Below are positions 21,823 to 29,529 of a stretch of 39,366 nucleotides of DNA, piece by piece; position 1 is the first letter of the stretch; every line of letters starts with the position of its first letter. The DNA comes from JBBIND01 sp037444075 (GTDB lineage Bacteria > Acidobacteriota > Terriglobia > Bryobacterales > Bryobacteraceae). The notes beneath the pieces are model-generated. The model made no database searches and was not told the DNA's origin. It was given only the letters and a program-made list of their open reading frames with translations. A program made the position numbers and the translations under genes. The DNA is taken from contig JBBIND010000038.1 of NCBI GenBank assembly GCA_037444075.1, forward strand, positions 1 to 39,366, in the 5' to 3' direction.

Positions 21823-22019
21823 GGGGATGCTATTAAGTCGATGACGACTTACGTTGCCCTACATAATGCAAACGTTTTGCCAAACAGCGGCCTTCGCAAA
21901 ATCAACAAATTAGGACCAAACGGACTCGCGGGTGTGAAAACTGGGCAGGGTAATAAGCCCCAAGCTGGAAATATCACCCACCCACCGGCTTTACGCTTGC
22001 CCGACTGTTGAATTTTACC

Positions 22020-22313
22020 CTACGCGGCTTTCACGGAAGCGACGATGAGCGCGAGCAGATTCCAGGCGATCACGACTGCAAACAACAGGTTAATGCGGGC
22101 GAGCAGGCGCTTCCTCCCGGCTTTCCACGTGTAGACACCCAAACCCAATGCCAGCATTTTGGCGAACACCAGACCAAGCACAGGAGAAGGGGAAACGTCC
22201 ATCAGAAAGGCGACAAAAGGATTGCCTTCCTGAACGCCTTGCACCAGGAACGCCACCGTGGTGAGCAGGTCAAGCAACTGAAGATAAGAGAATTGAACCA
22301 ACAGCTGCGTCAC
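22020..22313 (-). CDS. DUF5658-like small membrane protein
   Basis: A 97-residue protein with three predicted membrane helices. It begins VTQLLVQFSYLQLLDLLTT, followed by GVQEGNPFVAFLM, a pattern (LDLLTT then an E/GNP turn) typical of DUF5658 proteins. The second helix carries the conserved lysine (GLVFAKMLALGLGVY) and the last is NLLFAVVIAWNLLALIVAS. The GTG at 22313 was chosen because GGAGGGG stands five bases before it; the open frame extends 34 codons further upstream but that part is not membrane-like. The function of the family is unknown. It is divergent from the dipeptidyl peptidase gene. Confidence 0.65.
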   Translation of the reverse strand: MTQLLVQFSYLQLLDLLTTVAFLVQGVQEGNPFVAFLMDVSPSPVLGLVFAKMLALGLGVYTWKAGRKRLLARINLLFAVVIAWNLLALIVASVKAA

Positions 22314-22453
22314 TGCGCCCCCTCCGCCGAGGCAGTGTTTCTGCCCTTCATCAGGCCAAGTGTAGGCTTCCGGACCCGTGTTGGGAATGGGCCGCGGGGC
22401 ATAGAGCCCTTCCAAACCGTACTAGGACGAACTCCCGGCCAGCGCTTCCAAGG

Positions 22454-22459
22454 TACAAT
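22454..22459 (+). promoter_or_regulatory. Candidate -10 element of the dipeptidyl peptidase gene
   Basis: TACAAT ends nine bases before the ATG at 22469. It matches the -10 consensus at five of six positions. No convincing -35 was found and there is no ribosome site, so a very short leader is likely. Confidence 0.4.
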
Positions 22460-22468
22460 TGCAGCACG

Positions 22469-24628
22469 ATGTTACGCGCTCTTGCTGTTTCCTTTGTGTG
22501 CCTGTCCATGGCCGGGGCGGAGGCTGCCCAGAAGAAGCCCGTCACGCTGGAAGTCGTTGCAGCGACAAGGGTTTCGGATGCGCCGGGGCCGGTGCTGTGG
22601 GCTCCGGACGGCCAGCAGTTCCTCTACGAGCAGGCGCAATCCCTGCATCTGTATGACCTGAATACGCGCAGCAGCCGCGCGCTGCTCAAAATGTCAGAAC
22701 TCGAGAAGGCAGCCGTACAGCCCGCGCCGCAAGCTGCGTTTGATTGGACCAACCGGCGCGTACGCCAGCCGCGCGTGCAGTGGGCGGAGACGGGCAAAGA
22801 CATCCTGTTGAACGTCCGGGGCGACGTGTTCATGTTCAACCTCGCAGCGGGGTCCTGGGTACAAATCACCGCCACGAACGAGGCTGAGCGCGACCCCAAG
22901 CTGTCGCCGGATGGCCGTTGGGTGTCCTTCCGCCGCGGGCGTGACCTCTACGTCATGAACGTACAGTCCCGCAAGGTCAATCGCCTGACTTCGGACGGCT
23001 CCGCCACGCGTTGGAACGCTGAATTGGACTGGGTGTATCCGGAGGAACTGGACCTGGGCACGGCTTATTGGTGGTCGCCTGACTCGAGCCGCATTGCTTA
23101 CCTGCAATTCGACGTGAGCCGGCAGATGGTTTACCCGCACGGGGACGTGCAGAAACTGCGCCCCGTGGGCGAACCGCAGCGCTACCCGCAAGCCGGCACA
23201 CCGAACGCCGACGTGCGTCTGGGCGTGGTGGAGACCAGCGGTGGCAAGACACGCTGGCTCGACGTGGGCAAACCGGAGGAACGGCTGATTGCGCGCGTAC
23301 AGTGGTTGCCGGACAGCGGCACGCTGGCCGTGCAGCGCCTCAATCGCGTGCAGAACCGATTGGACCTGTTACTGGTTCCGGCCAGAGGCGGCGCCGTCCG
23401 CACGCTTTTGACCGAAACGTCAGCCGCCTGGGTGAACATCCACGACGATTTGCGGTTCCTGCGCCGGTCGCCCCAGATTCTCTGGGCGAGCGAGCGCACG
23501 GGCTTCAAGCACCTCTACGTGATTTCGATGGAGGGGCAGGTCGTCCGTCAGCTTACCTCCGGCGAGTGGGAAGTCAGCGAAGTGGCCGGCATTGACGAAG
23601 CCGCGGGCCGGGTTTTCTTCGTCTCGACCGAGGCCAGCCCCATGGAGCGCAGGCTCTACAGCGTACCGCTGGCTGGCGGGGAAAGGCAGCTGCTGACACC
23701 CGAGCCCGGCACGCACCAGATTTCGATGAGCCCGTCCGGGCAGCATTACCACGCGTCCCATTCGAATCTGACTTCGCCGCCGCGCCGGACCCTGCACGCC
23801 GCCAACGGCAGCCTCTGGGCGAACTTCCATGAAGCCGACCGCAAGCAGATGGAAGAGTACGCAATTCTGCCCACGGAGCTGATTCAATTCAAAGCGTCCG
23901 ACGGCGCCCTGCTCTATTCCCGCCTGATACGTCCGGCAGGCTTCCAGCCCAACCGCAAGTACCCTGCCGTAGTGATGGTGTACGGCGGTCCGCACGCCCA
24001 GAGCGTGCGCAACTCCTGGCGCGGCGCGGATTGGGACCAAGCCCTGGCCCATCGGGGTTTCGTTATCTGGCAGGTCGATAACCGCGGCTCGGCGGGCCGT
24101 GGCCACGTGTGGGAAGCGCCGCTTTACAGGCGCTTCGGGGACCGCGAGTTGAGCGACCAACTCGACGGCGTCCGCCACCTTGTGTCGCTGGGCTTCGTGG
24201 ACCCCGAACGCATCGGCATCTACGGCTGGAGCTATGGCGGTTTCATGACGCTCTATGCCATGCTGCACGCCCCGGACATTTTCCGGGCAGGCATTGCCGG
24301 AGCGCCGGTGACGGATTGGCGCAACTACGACACCATCTACACGGAACGCTATCTTGGCTTGCCCTCCGAAAACGAAGAAGGCTACCGCCTCAGCTCACCC
24401 GTCCACTTCGCCGACCGCCTCAAAGGGCAATTGCTGCTGGTGCACAACTTCCAGGATGACAATGTGCTTTTTCAGCACACGCTGCGCATGGGCGATGAAC
24501 TGCAGAAGGCCGGCAAGCCTTTCGAACTCATGATCTATCCGCAGAAGACTCACGGCGTGGTGGGGCCTGCGCGCAGGCACATGCTGGAAACTACGACCGC
24601 GTTTCTCGAGCGGCACTTGAAGCAGTGA
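22469..24628 (+). CDS. Dipeptidyl peptidase IV-type S9 peptidase
   Basis: A 719-residue exported peptidase with an N-terminal signal peptide (MLRALAVSFVCLSMAGAEAA). Residues about 30-450 form a beta-propeller (DPPIV N-terminal domain) with repeated WAPDGQQ, LSPDGRWVSFRRG and WSPDSSRIAYLQFD blades. The C-terminal alpha/beta hydrolase domain carries the catalytic Ser588 (GWSYGGF), the Asp in QDDNV at 663-664 and His695 (KTHGV). Such enzymes release N-terminal dipeptides, often Xaa-Pro, in the periplasm. The usual HGxxDDNV is HNFQDDNV here. The gene has its own promoter-like element and is flanked by a divergent membrane protein and a convergent FecR-like gene. It fits a peptide-scavenging role together with the M16 pair downstream. 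Confidence 0.92.
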   Translation: MLRALAVSFVCLSMAGAEAAQKKPVTLEVVAATRVSDAPGPVLWAPDGQQFLYEQAQSLHLYDLNTRSSRALLKMSELEKAAVQPAPQAAFDWTNRRVRQPRVQWAETGKDILLNVRGDVFMFNLAAGSWVQITATNEAERDPKLSPDGRWVSFRRGRDLYVMNVQSRKVNRLTSDGSATRWNAELDWVYPEELDLGTAYWWSPDSSRIAYLQFDVSRQMVYPHGDVQKLRPVGEPQRYPQAGTPNADVRLGVVETSGGKTRWLDVGKPEERLIARVQWLPDSGTLAVQRLNRVQNRLDLLLVPARGGAVRTLLTETSAAWVNIHDDLRFLRRSPQILWASERTGFKHLYVISMEGQVVRQLTSGEWEVSEVAGIDEAAGRVFFVSTEASPMERRLYSVPLAGGERQLLTPEPGTHQISMSPSGQHYHASHSNLTSPPRRTLHAANGSLWANFHEADRKQMEEYAILPTELIQFKASDGALLYSRLIRPAGFQPNRKYPAVVMVYGGPHAQSVRNSWRGADWDQALAHRGFVIWQVDNRGSAGRGHVWEAPLYRRFGDRELSDQLDGVRHLVSLGFVDPERIGIYGWSYGGFMTLYAMLHAPDIFRAGIAGAPVTDWRNYDTIYTERYLGLPSENEEGYRLSSPVHFADRLKGQLLLVHNFQDDNVLFQHTLRMGDELQKAGKPFELMIYPQKTHGVVGPARRHMLETTTAFLERHLKQ

Positions 24629-24706
24629 AGGCGCACAGTGGCCGCAGCCTGCTCTCTGCGCCGGCGTGGAGGGTGATTGCGCGTTCGCGGAAGCGCGCGC
24701 GAATGC

Positions 24707-25696
24707 TCAGCGTATGGTGACGACCGTATTCTCTTGAGGCGTCGGCGTCACGTCGGTTCGCCGCGTTTCGCCACCACCGGAGGCCGGCCCTTCGCTAGGC
24801 GTGGACATCACGCCGCTGGCTCCGCTCGCCGAGGGCGGCTGCGAACCAACTGGATAAGCCGCACGGTTGGGGTCCGGTTGACCAGCCCCACCGCCTCCCG
24901 GATTGATGCTGAAACGGCGCTGGAAAGCGTAACCGACTGTGCGCGGGCTGTAGAAGGCCGTTCCAAAGGGGCTGCGGACCATGTCGCCCGCGGGCACGAA
25001 GGTGAACATCGCCAGGTAGGCATTCCATTCCCAGCCTGCCCTGGACCATCGCAGGCCCGAATCCCTGATGGTTCTCGCAGCAGCGAGGTTCGCCATGGAT
25101 ACGTATCGCGAACGCCGGGCGCTCCAACGGTAGAGGGCATCGCCGGTTTCAGTATCGAAGCGTGCCACGAGTTGGCTGCCGTCCAGGGACACTTCCCTGC
25201 CCTTGCCCGCTTTGAGCGGCTTGGGTTCGCCGGCTGCCGTGATTTCGCCGTCGTAGACGAGTACACGAGGCGGCGCTGCGTCAAAGCGGTACAAACCGCG
25301 CTTCTGGAGTTTGACCCAAACGCCTCCCACCTGAACTGCGACCGCGTTTTGCCTTTCCAACTCCGCCACTTCCAGCATCGCCGAGCCTGATTCGAGGCGC
25401 AGGCGCGTGTCCGTGATGTCGCCCGCCACAAGCACGAGCTGGCCATGCTCGGACAGCCGGGCAAACGTCCCGGGGGTCAGCAGCACTTCCGCGCGGCCCA
25501 GCGTGGTTTCCAGCACGGAGCTGTCCCGCATGCGCGGAAAATCGCCCGGCTTTACGGAAACGGGCGAGCCGTCCAACGTCACGCGGCCTTCGACGTAGTG
25601 AATCAGCCCGGAACGGAAAGAGACGACATGTTGCGCTGCGGCGAACGACGCCAGCGTAGCCAAAACACAAGGCAGATGCCAGAATTTCAAATGCAT
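24707..25696 (-). CDS. Exported FecR-domain-like protein
   Basis: A 329-residue protein with a signal peptide (FWHLPCVLATLASFAAAQ). The next 200 residues are beta-rich with FecR-like features: an opening VEGRVTLDGSPVSVKPGDFPRM, the turn LETTLGRAEVLLTPGTFARL, and a later segment GVWVKLQKRGLYRFDAAPPR. FecR-type domains in soluble form occur in many Acidobacteria and are thought to bind partners or ligands in the periplasm. The C-terminal 60 residues are Gly/Pro/Ser/Thr-rich and disordered. An AGGAGGG ribosome site precedes the ATG. It is convergent with the S9 peptidase gene and divergent from the M16 peptidase gene. No enzyme activity is suggested. Confidence 0.65.
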   Translation of the reverse strand: MHLKFWHLPCVLATLASFAAAQHVVSFRSGLIHYVEGRVTLDGSPVSVKPGDFPRMRDSSVLETTLGRAEVLLTPGTFARLSEHGQLVLVAGDITDTRLRLESGSAMLEVAELERQNAVAVQVGGVWVKLQKRGLYRFDAAPPRVLVYDGEITAAGEPKPLKAGKGREVSLDGSQLVARFDTETGDALYRWSARRSRYVSMANLAAARTIRDSGLRWSRAGWEWNAYLAMFTFVPAGDMVRSPFGTAFYSPRTVGYAFQRRFSINPGGGGAGQPDPNRAAYPVGSQPPSASGASGVMSTPSEGPASGGGETRRTDVTPTPQENTVVTIR

Positions 25697-25791
25697 TCCG
25701 CCCTCCTGGTCCCATCATGCGGTTGCACTACAACCGCTGTCAAGGCAGTGTTTTGGCGCTGTTTTGGCGTCCCCCTTGCCGGGCGACTTGC

Positions 25792-25797
25792 TATCTT
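25792..25797 (+). promoter_or_regulatory. Candidate -10 element giving a leaderless M16 transcript
   Basis: TATCTT ends six bases before the ATG at 25804 and there is no ribosome site. The arrangement copies that before the thioesterase gene (TTGCTATCCT at 4956-4965). Confidence 0.35.
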
Positions 25798-25803
25798 GAA
25801 TCC

Positions 25804-27138
25804 ATGAGACCCGCAAAGGCCCGACGGGCGGCCGTGTGGCTGGCAGTTCTGCTCTGCCTGCCGGCGGCCGCGCAGGAATTGCAGGTCAGCGCCACTACGC
25901 TCGAAAACGGCATGCGGCTGCTGATCCACGAAGATCACGACATTCCGAACGCGGCGCTGTACCTGTTCTACCGCGTGGGATCGCGCAATGAGCGTCCCGG
26001 AATCACCGGCATCTCCCACTTCTTTGAGCACATGATGTTCAACGGCGCGAAGAAGTACGGCCCGCAGCAGTTCGACATCCAGATGGAGAAGCACGGCGGG
26101 CGCAACAACGCCTATACTTCCCGCGACCTCACCGTGTACACCAACTGGTTCCCCAGCAACGCGCTGGAACTCATGCTGGACCTGGAGGCGGACCGCATCC
26201 GCGATTTGGCTTTTGATCCGCAGATCATCGAGTCCGAGCGTGGCGTGGTGGCCAACGAGCGGCGCCAATCCGTGGACAACAGCAATTTCGGGTTGCTCTA
26301 CGAGCAGCTCAACGCCGCCGCTTACACTGCCCACCCTTACGCCTGGCCGGTAATCGGCTGGGCATCCGATATCCAAGCCTGGACGATGCAGGATCTCAAG
26401 GACCACTTCCGGATGGGCTACGCGCCGAACAACTGCGTCGTTGTCATCACGGGCGCGGTGAAGACGGCTGCGGCGCTCGCGCTGGCGCGCAAGTACCTCG
26501 AGCCGATTCCTCGCCAGGACCCGCCGCCGCCGGTGCGCACGCGCGAGCCGGAACAACTCGGCGAACGCCGCGTCACGGTGCGCAAGCCCGCCCAATTGCC
26601 TCTTCTGTTCATGAGCTTCCACGTGCCGGACGCGCGTCACGAGGACCGGTCCGCGTTGGAAGTGCTCGGCGCGGCACTCGCGCAGGGACGCAGTTCCAGG
26701 CTCTACCGCCGGCTGGTGGACCGGGACCAACTCGCGGTCAGCGTGAATCAATCCTACTCATGGAGCCTTGACCCGGGTCAGTTCTTCCTGAGCGTGCAGC
26801 CCCGCAGCGGCGTTGACCCGGCACGGGCGGAGGCGGCCCTGACTGAGGAACTGGAGAAGCTGCGGAAGGAGGAGATTCCGGCGTCCGAACTGGAAAAGGC
26901 ACGCAGCCTGTTGCTGGTGGACCTGTATCGCGACTTGAAGACCATTGCGGGCAAGGCGCAGGCGCTGGGCCAATTCGAGGTGTACCTCGGCGATCACCGC
27001 AAGCTCTTTCAAGCCCGCGAGGAACTGGCCAAAGTGAGCGCGGCGGATGTGCGCCGCGTGGCTAAAACCTATCTGCATGCCCGGAATCGGACGGTCGCCA
27101 CGCTGATTCCGGATGATTCCAAGGAGGGTGCGCAATGA
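25804..27138 (+). CDS. M16 family zinc metallopeptidase, catalytic subunit
   Basis: A 444-residue exported peptidase. The ATG at 25804 begins a good signal peptide (VWLAVLLCLPAAAQ); the frame extends upstream but that part is not protein-like. The inverted zinc motif HFFEH is at 72-76, and the third ligand E152 follows at the standard distance in VVANERR. The second half is the homologous non-catalytic M16_C domain. M16 enzymes of this size work as two-subunit clamps degrading peptides in the periplasm. Its stop overlaps the start of the second subunit (ATGA), giving stoichiometric translation. The short upstream region has a TATCTT -10-like element six bases before the ATG. Confidence 0.93.
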   Translation: MRPAKARRAAVWLAVLLCLPAAAQELQVSATTLENGMRLLIHEDHDIPNAALYLFYRVGSRNERPGITGISHFFEHMMFNGAKKYGPQQFDIQMEKHGGRNNAYTSRDLTVYTNWFPSNALELMLDLEADRIRDLAFDPQIIESERGVVANERRQSVDNSNFGLLYEQLNAAAYTAHPYAWPVIGWASDIQAWTMQDLKDHFRMGYAPNNCVVVITGAVKTAAALALARKYLEPIPRQDPPPPVRTREPEQLGERRVTVRKPAQLPLLFMSFHVPDARHEDRSALEVLGAALAQGRSSRLYRRLVDRDQLAVSVNQSYSWSLDPGQFFLSVQPRSGVDPARAEAALTEELEKLRKEEIPASELEKARSLLLVDLYRDLKTIAGKAQALGQFEVYLGDHRKLFQAREELAKVSAADVRRVAKTYLHARNRTVATLIPDDSKEGAQ

Positions 27139-28538
27139 GAGCCGCTTGGTGCCTGCTGGCCGCTGCTGTCAGCCTGACTGCCGCGGTGAAACTGCCCGAC
27201 TTCGAGCGCCGGGTTTTGCCGAACGGTGCGGTGTTGCTGCTGATGCCGAAAGCCGACGTGCCCATGATTTCCCTGCGAGCCGTTGTCAGGGGCGGAGCAG
27301 AGGCGGACGCCGCCGAGTTGGCCGGACTGAGCGCCGTCACCGCCGAGTTGCTCCGCCGGGGAACGCCTTCCCGTACCGCGGATCAATTCTCGGAGCAACT
27401 GGATTCCCTCGGCGCGGGCTTCTACACAAGCGCCAACGAACAATCCGTTTCTGTCTCGACGGAGTTCCTCAGCAAGGACTTCGACTCCGCGCTCACACTC
27501 TTCGCCGACGCGCTGCTGAGACCGTCTTTCCCCGAAGAGGAGGTCAAGAAAGTGCTCGCGCAGCGCCGCGACTCCGCCAAGTCCGCCAAGGACTCCCCGC
27601 GCGCAGCCATTTCTCTGTATTTTTCATCTTTCTTCTACCCGCCCGGACACCCTTACTCCAAGCCTGTTTCAGGCGATGAAATCAGTCTGGCCCGCATCAC
27701 GCGGAGCGACGTTGCGGGCTACCACAAGCGCCTCTTCGTGGGCCGCAATCTGACCGTCATCGCAGCCGGCGATCTGGATGTGAAAGCAACGGCTGAGAAA
27801 CTGGCCAAGACATTCGGCGCCGTACCCGCGGGCGAGGCATACGCCTGGGCGGCCAAGCCACCCGCCATCGAAGCGAAAGCGCCCCGGCTGCTGTTGATTG
27901 ACAAGCCCGATGCCACGCAAACGAACTTCATCATTGCGCAGCCCGGCATCCACCGCACGCACCCGGATCGTATTCCGCTCTGGCTGGTGAATACGCTGTT
28001 CGGCGGGCGATTCACTTCCATGCTGAATGAGGAGTTGCGGGTAAACAGCGGCCTCACTTACGGAGCCGGTTCGCAGGTGGAACAGAACCGCCTGACGGGA
28101 GCCATTGCCATCAACACGTTCACGGCCACCGCCACCACGGAGAAAGCCATCGACCTCACGCTCGAAGTGCTCAAACGCCTGCGCGAAAAAGGTTTCACCG
28201 CTGAGCAGCTTCAATCCGCCAAGGCTTACATACAAGGCACGTTCCCTACGGACAGGCTGGAGACAGCGGATCAGCTGGCCGCCGTGCTGGCCGACATGGA
28301 GTTGAACGACCTGGACCGCCGCGAGGTAGACAACCTGTTCGCCGGGCTGAACGCCGTCACTCTCGAACAGGCCAACGCCGTGGCGCGCCGCTACTACCGC
28401 ATGGAAAATCTACAATTTCTGCTTCTTGGCCAAGCCGCCAAGATCAGGGAAACCGTGCGCAAGTACGCGCCCACGTTCGCCGAACTCAGCATCTCCGAGC
28501 CCGGCTTCCGCAGTAACCGGGCGAAGGGCGTAAACTAG
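27135..28538 (+). CDS. M16 family peptidase-like protein, non-catalytic subunit
   Basis: A 467-residue partner of the preceding gene with a signal peptide (MRAAWCLLAAAVSLTAAV). The fold-specific segments are present: FERRVLPNGAVLLLMPK at the start, LFVGRNLTVIAAGDLD at mid-domain and LLNEELRVNSGLTYGAG in the C-half, where the R/Y pair binds the substrate. At the place of HxxEH it reads GLSAVTAELL, so zinc cannot be bound; it should be the structural, substrate-holding half of a heterodimer. The ATG overlaps the previous stop by four bases, with AAGGAGGG upstream. The active/inactive pairing resembles mitochondrial processing peptidase. Confidence 0.92.
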   Translation: MRAAWCLLAAAVSLTAAVKLPDFERRVLPNGAVLLLMPKADVPMISLRAVVRGGAEADAAELAGLSAVTAELLRRGTPSRTADQFSEQLDSLGAGFYTSANEQSVSVSTEFLSKDFDSALTLFADALLRPSFPEEEVKKVLAQRRDSAKSAKDSPRAAISLYFSSFFYPPGHPYSKPVSGDEISLARITRSDVAGYHKRLFVGRNLTVIAAGDLDVKATAEKLAKTFGAVPAGEAYAWAAKPPAIEAKAPRLLLIDKPDATQTNFIIAQPGIHRTHPDRIPLWLVNTLFGGRFTSMLNEELRVNSGLTYGAGSQVEQNRLTGAIAINTFTATATTEKAIDLTLEVLKRLREKGFTAEQLQSAKAYIQGTFPTDRLETADQLAAVLADMELNDLDRREVDNLFAGLNAVTLEQANAVARRYYRMENLQFLLLGQAAKIRETVRKYAPTFAELSISEPGFRSNRAKGVN

Positions 28539-28562
28539 CGAAGTTAGAGGTCCGTGGTTCCT

Positions 28563-29447
28563 ATGTCCTTAACCCGACGCGCAGCTATTCTGGGCGGCGG
28601 CGCCGTTGCGGCCGCCGGCTCGAGTTCGGCCGCCTTACCCCTGGTGGATTTCGGCAAGCATAAGATCACCCGCCTCATCGTGGGCGGCAACCCCATCAGC
28701 GGAAACTCGCACGTTTCCGGACAACTGGACCGCGAGATGCTCGACTATTTCACGGCCGCCAATTCGACCAAGCTTTTGGCGGATTGTGAGCGCGCCGGCA
28801 TCAATACCTGGCAGTCCCGGGGGGACCGCCACATTCTGCGCCTGTTGCGCGAGCACCGGCTGGGCGGCGGACGTCTCCACTGGATTGGGCAGACGGCATC
28901 GGAGTTGGCCGACATCCCGCGCAACATCCGCGACATAGGCGCCGCCGGAGCGATTGGCATTTATCACCACGGCACGCAGACGGATCGCTTCTGGGCGAAC
29001 GGACAGATTGACAAAGTTCAGGACTTGCTCAAGATGATGCGCGACACCGGCGCGCGCTCCGGCCTCGGGACCCATTTGCCCGAAGTGATCGACTACGCGG
29101 AATCCAAGGGCTGGGACCTGGACTACTACATGACCTCGGTCTACAACCTCAGCCGCTCGAAGGAAGAACTCGCGAGGTTGGGGGCCACGGGCGACCACTT
29201 CATCGATTCGGATCGCGAGGCCATGCTCGAGCGCGTCCGGAAAACCTCCAGGCAGTGCCTGATCTTCAAGGTTTATGGCGCTACCCGCAAGTGCTCCACG
29301 CAGGCTCAGATGCGTGACGCGTTGAACCTGGTGTGCAAGTACGCCAAACCGAACGACGCCATCATCGTCGGCATGTTTCCCAAACACTCCGAGCAGGTGA
29401 GCGAGAACTGCCGGTTGTTCCGGGAAGCTTTGCAAAGCCTCGCGTAG
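28563..29447 (+). CDS. Tat-exported aldo/keto reductase-like TIM-barrel protein
   Basis: A 294-residue protein. MSLTRRAAILGGGAVAAAGSSSA is a Tat signal (R-R followed by hydrophobic A/G/L). The body starts VDFGKHKITRLIVGGNPISG, as in aldo/keto-reductase-like proteins of Acidobacteria and Planctomycetes. The classical AKR tetrad (D, Y, K, H) is not clear, so it may be a relative with another activity. Landmarks further on are GAIGIYHHGTQTDRFW, LGTHLPEVIDYAESKGWDLDYYMTS and IVGMFPKHSEQVSEN near the end. The ATG was chosen over a GTG three codons upstream because AGAGG lies at good spacing and the Tat motif starts there. It follows the M16 pair by 24 bases and may be co-transcribed. Confidence 0.72.
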   Translation: MSLTRRAAILGGGAVAAAGSSSAALPLVDFGKHKITRLIVGGNPISGNSHVSGQLDREMLDYFTAANSTKLLADCERAGINTWQSRGDRHILRLLREHRLGGGRLHWIGQTASELADIPRNIRDIGAAGAIGIYHHGTQTDRFWANGQIDKVQDLLKMMRDTGARSGLGTHLPEVIDYAESKGWDLDYYMTSVYNLSRSKEELARLGATGDHFIDSDREAMLERVRKTSRQCLIFKVYGATRKCSTQAQMRDALNLVCKYAKPNDAIIVGMFPKHSEQVSENCRLFREALQSLA

Positions 29448-29484
29448 CGCGGGCCACGCGGCAAACCAACGGCTCGCGTACCCA

Positions 29485-29511
29485 CGTAGGGCGAGCGCCA
29501 GTGTCCCTACG
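29485..29511. terminator. Hairpin between convergent genes
   Basis: CGTAGGG (29485-29491) and CCCTACG (29505-29511) form a 7-bp stem, with partial pairing outwards. It lies between the convergent aldo/keto-reductase-like and TonB-receptor genes. No T tract is seen. Confidence 0.35.
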
Positions 29512-29529
29512 GTGTACTCAGCAGCCCTC

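Larger units (their letters stand above)
21268..22019. other. About 750 bp without a recognisable gene
   Basis: A 102-codon frame at 21447-21755 has an unconvincing composition and no recognised motif. Structural signals are present: a perfect 16-base palindrome CTGAAACCGGTTTCAG (21718-21733) and a perfect 9-bp hairpin GGCGGTGGG/CCCACCGCC (21799-21822) next to a second GC-rich inverted repeat. The right half (21840-22010) is AT-richer. It may hold a decayed gene or an unrecognised structured RNA. Confidence 0.5.

Noticed and set aside
21840..22010. Possible tmRNA or RNase P fragment in the AT-richer stretch
   Set aside because: None of the conserved core sequences or a matching acceptor stem could be found by eye.
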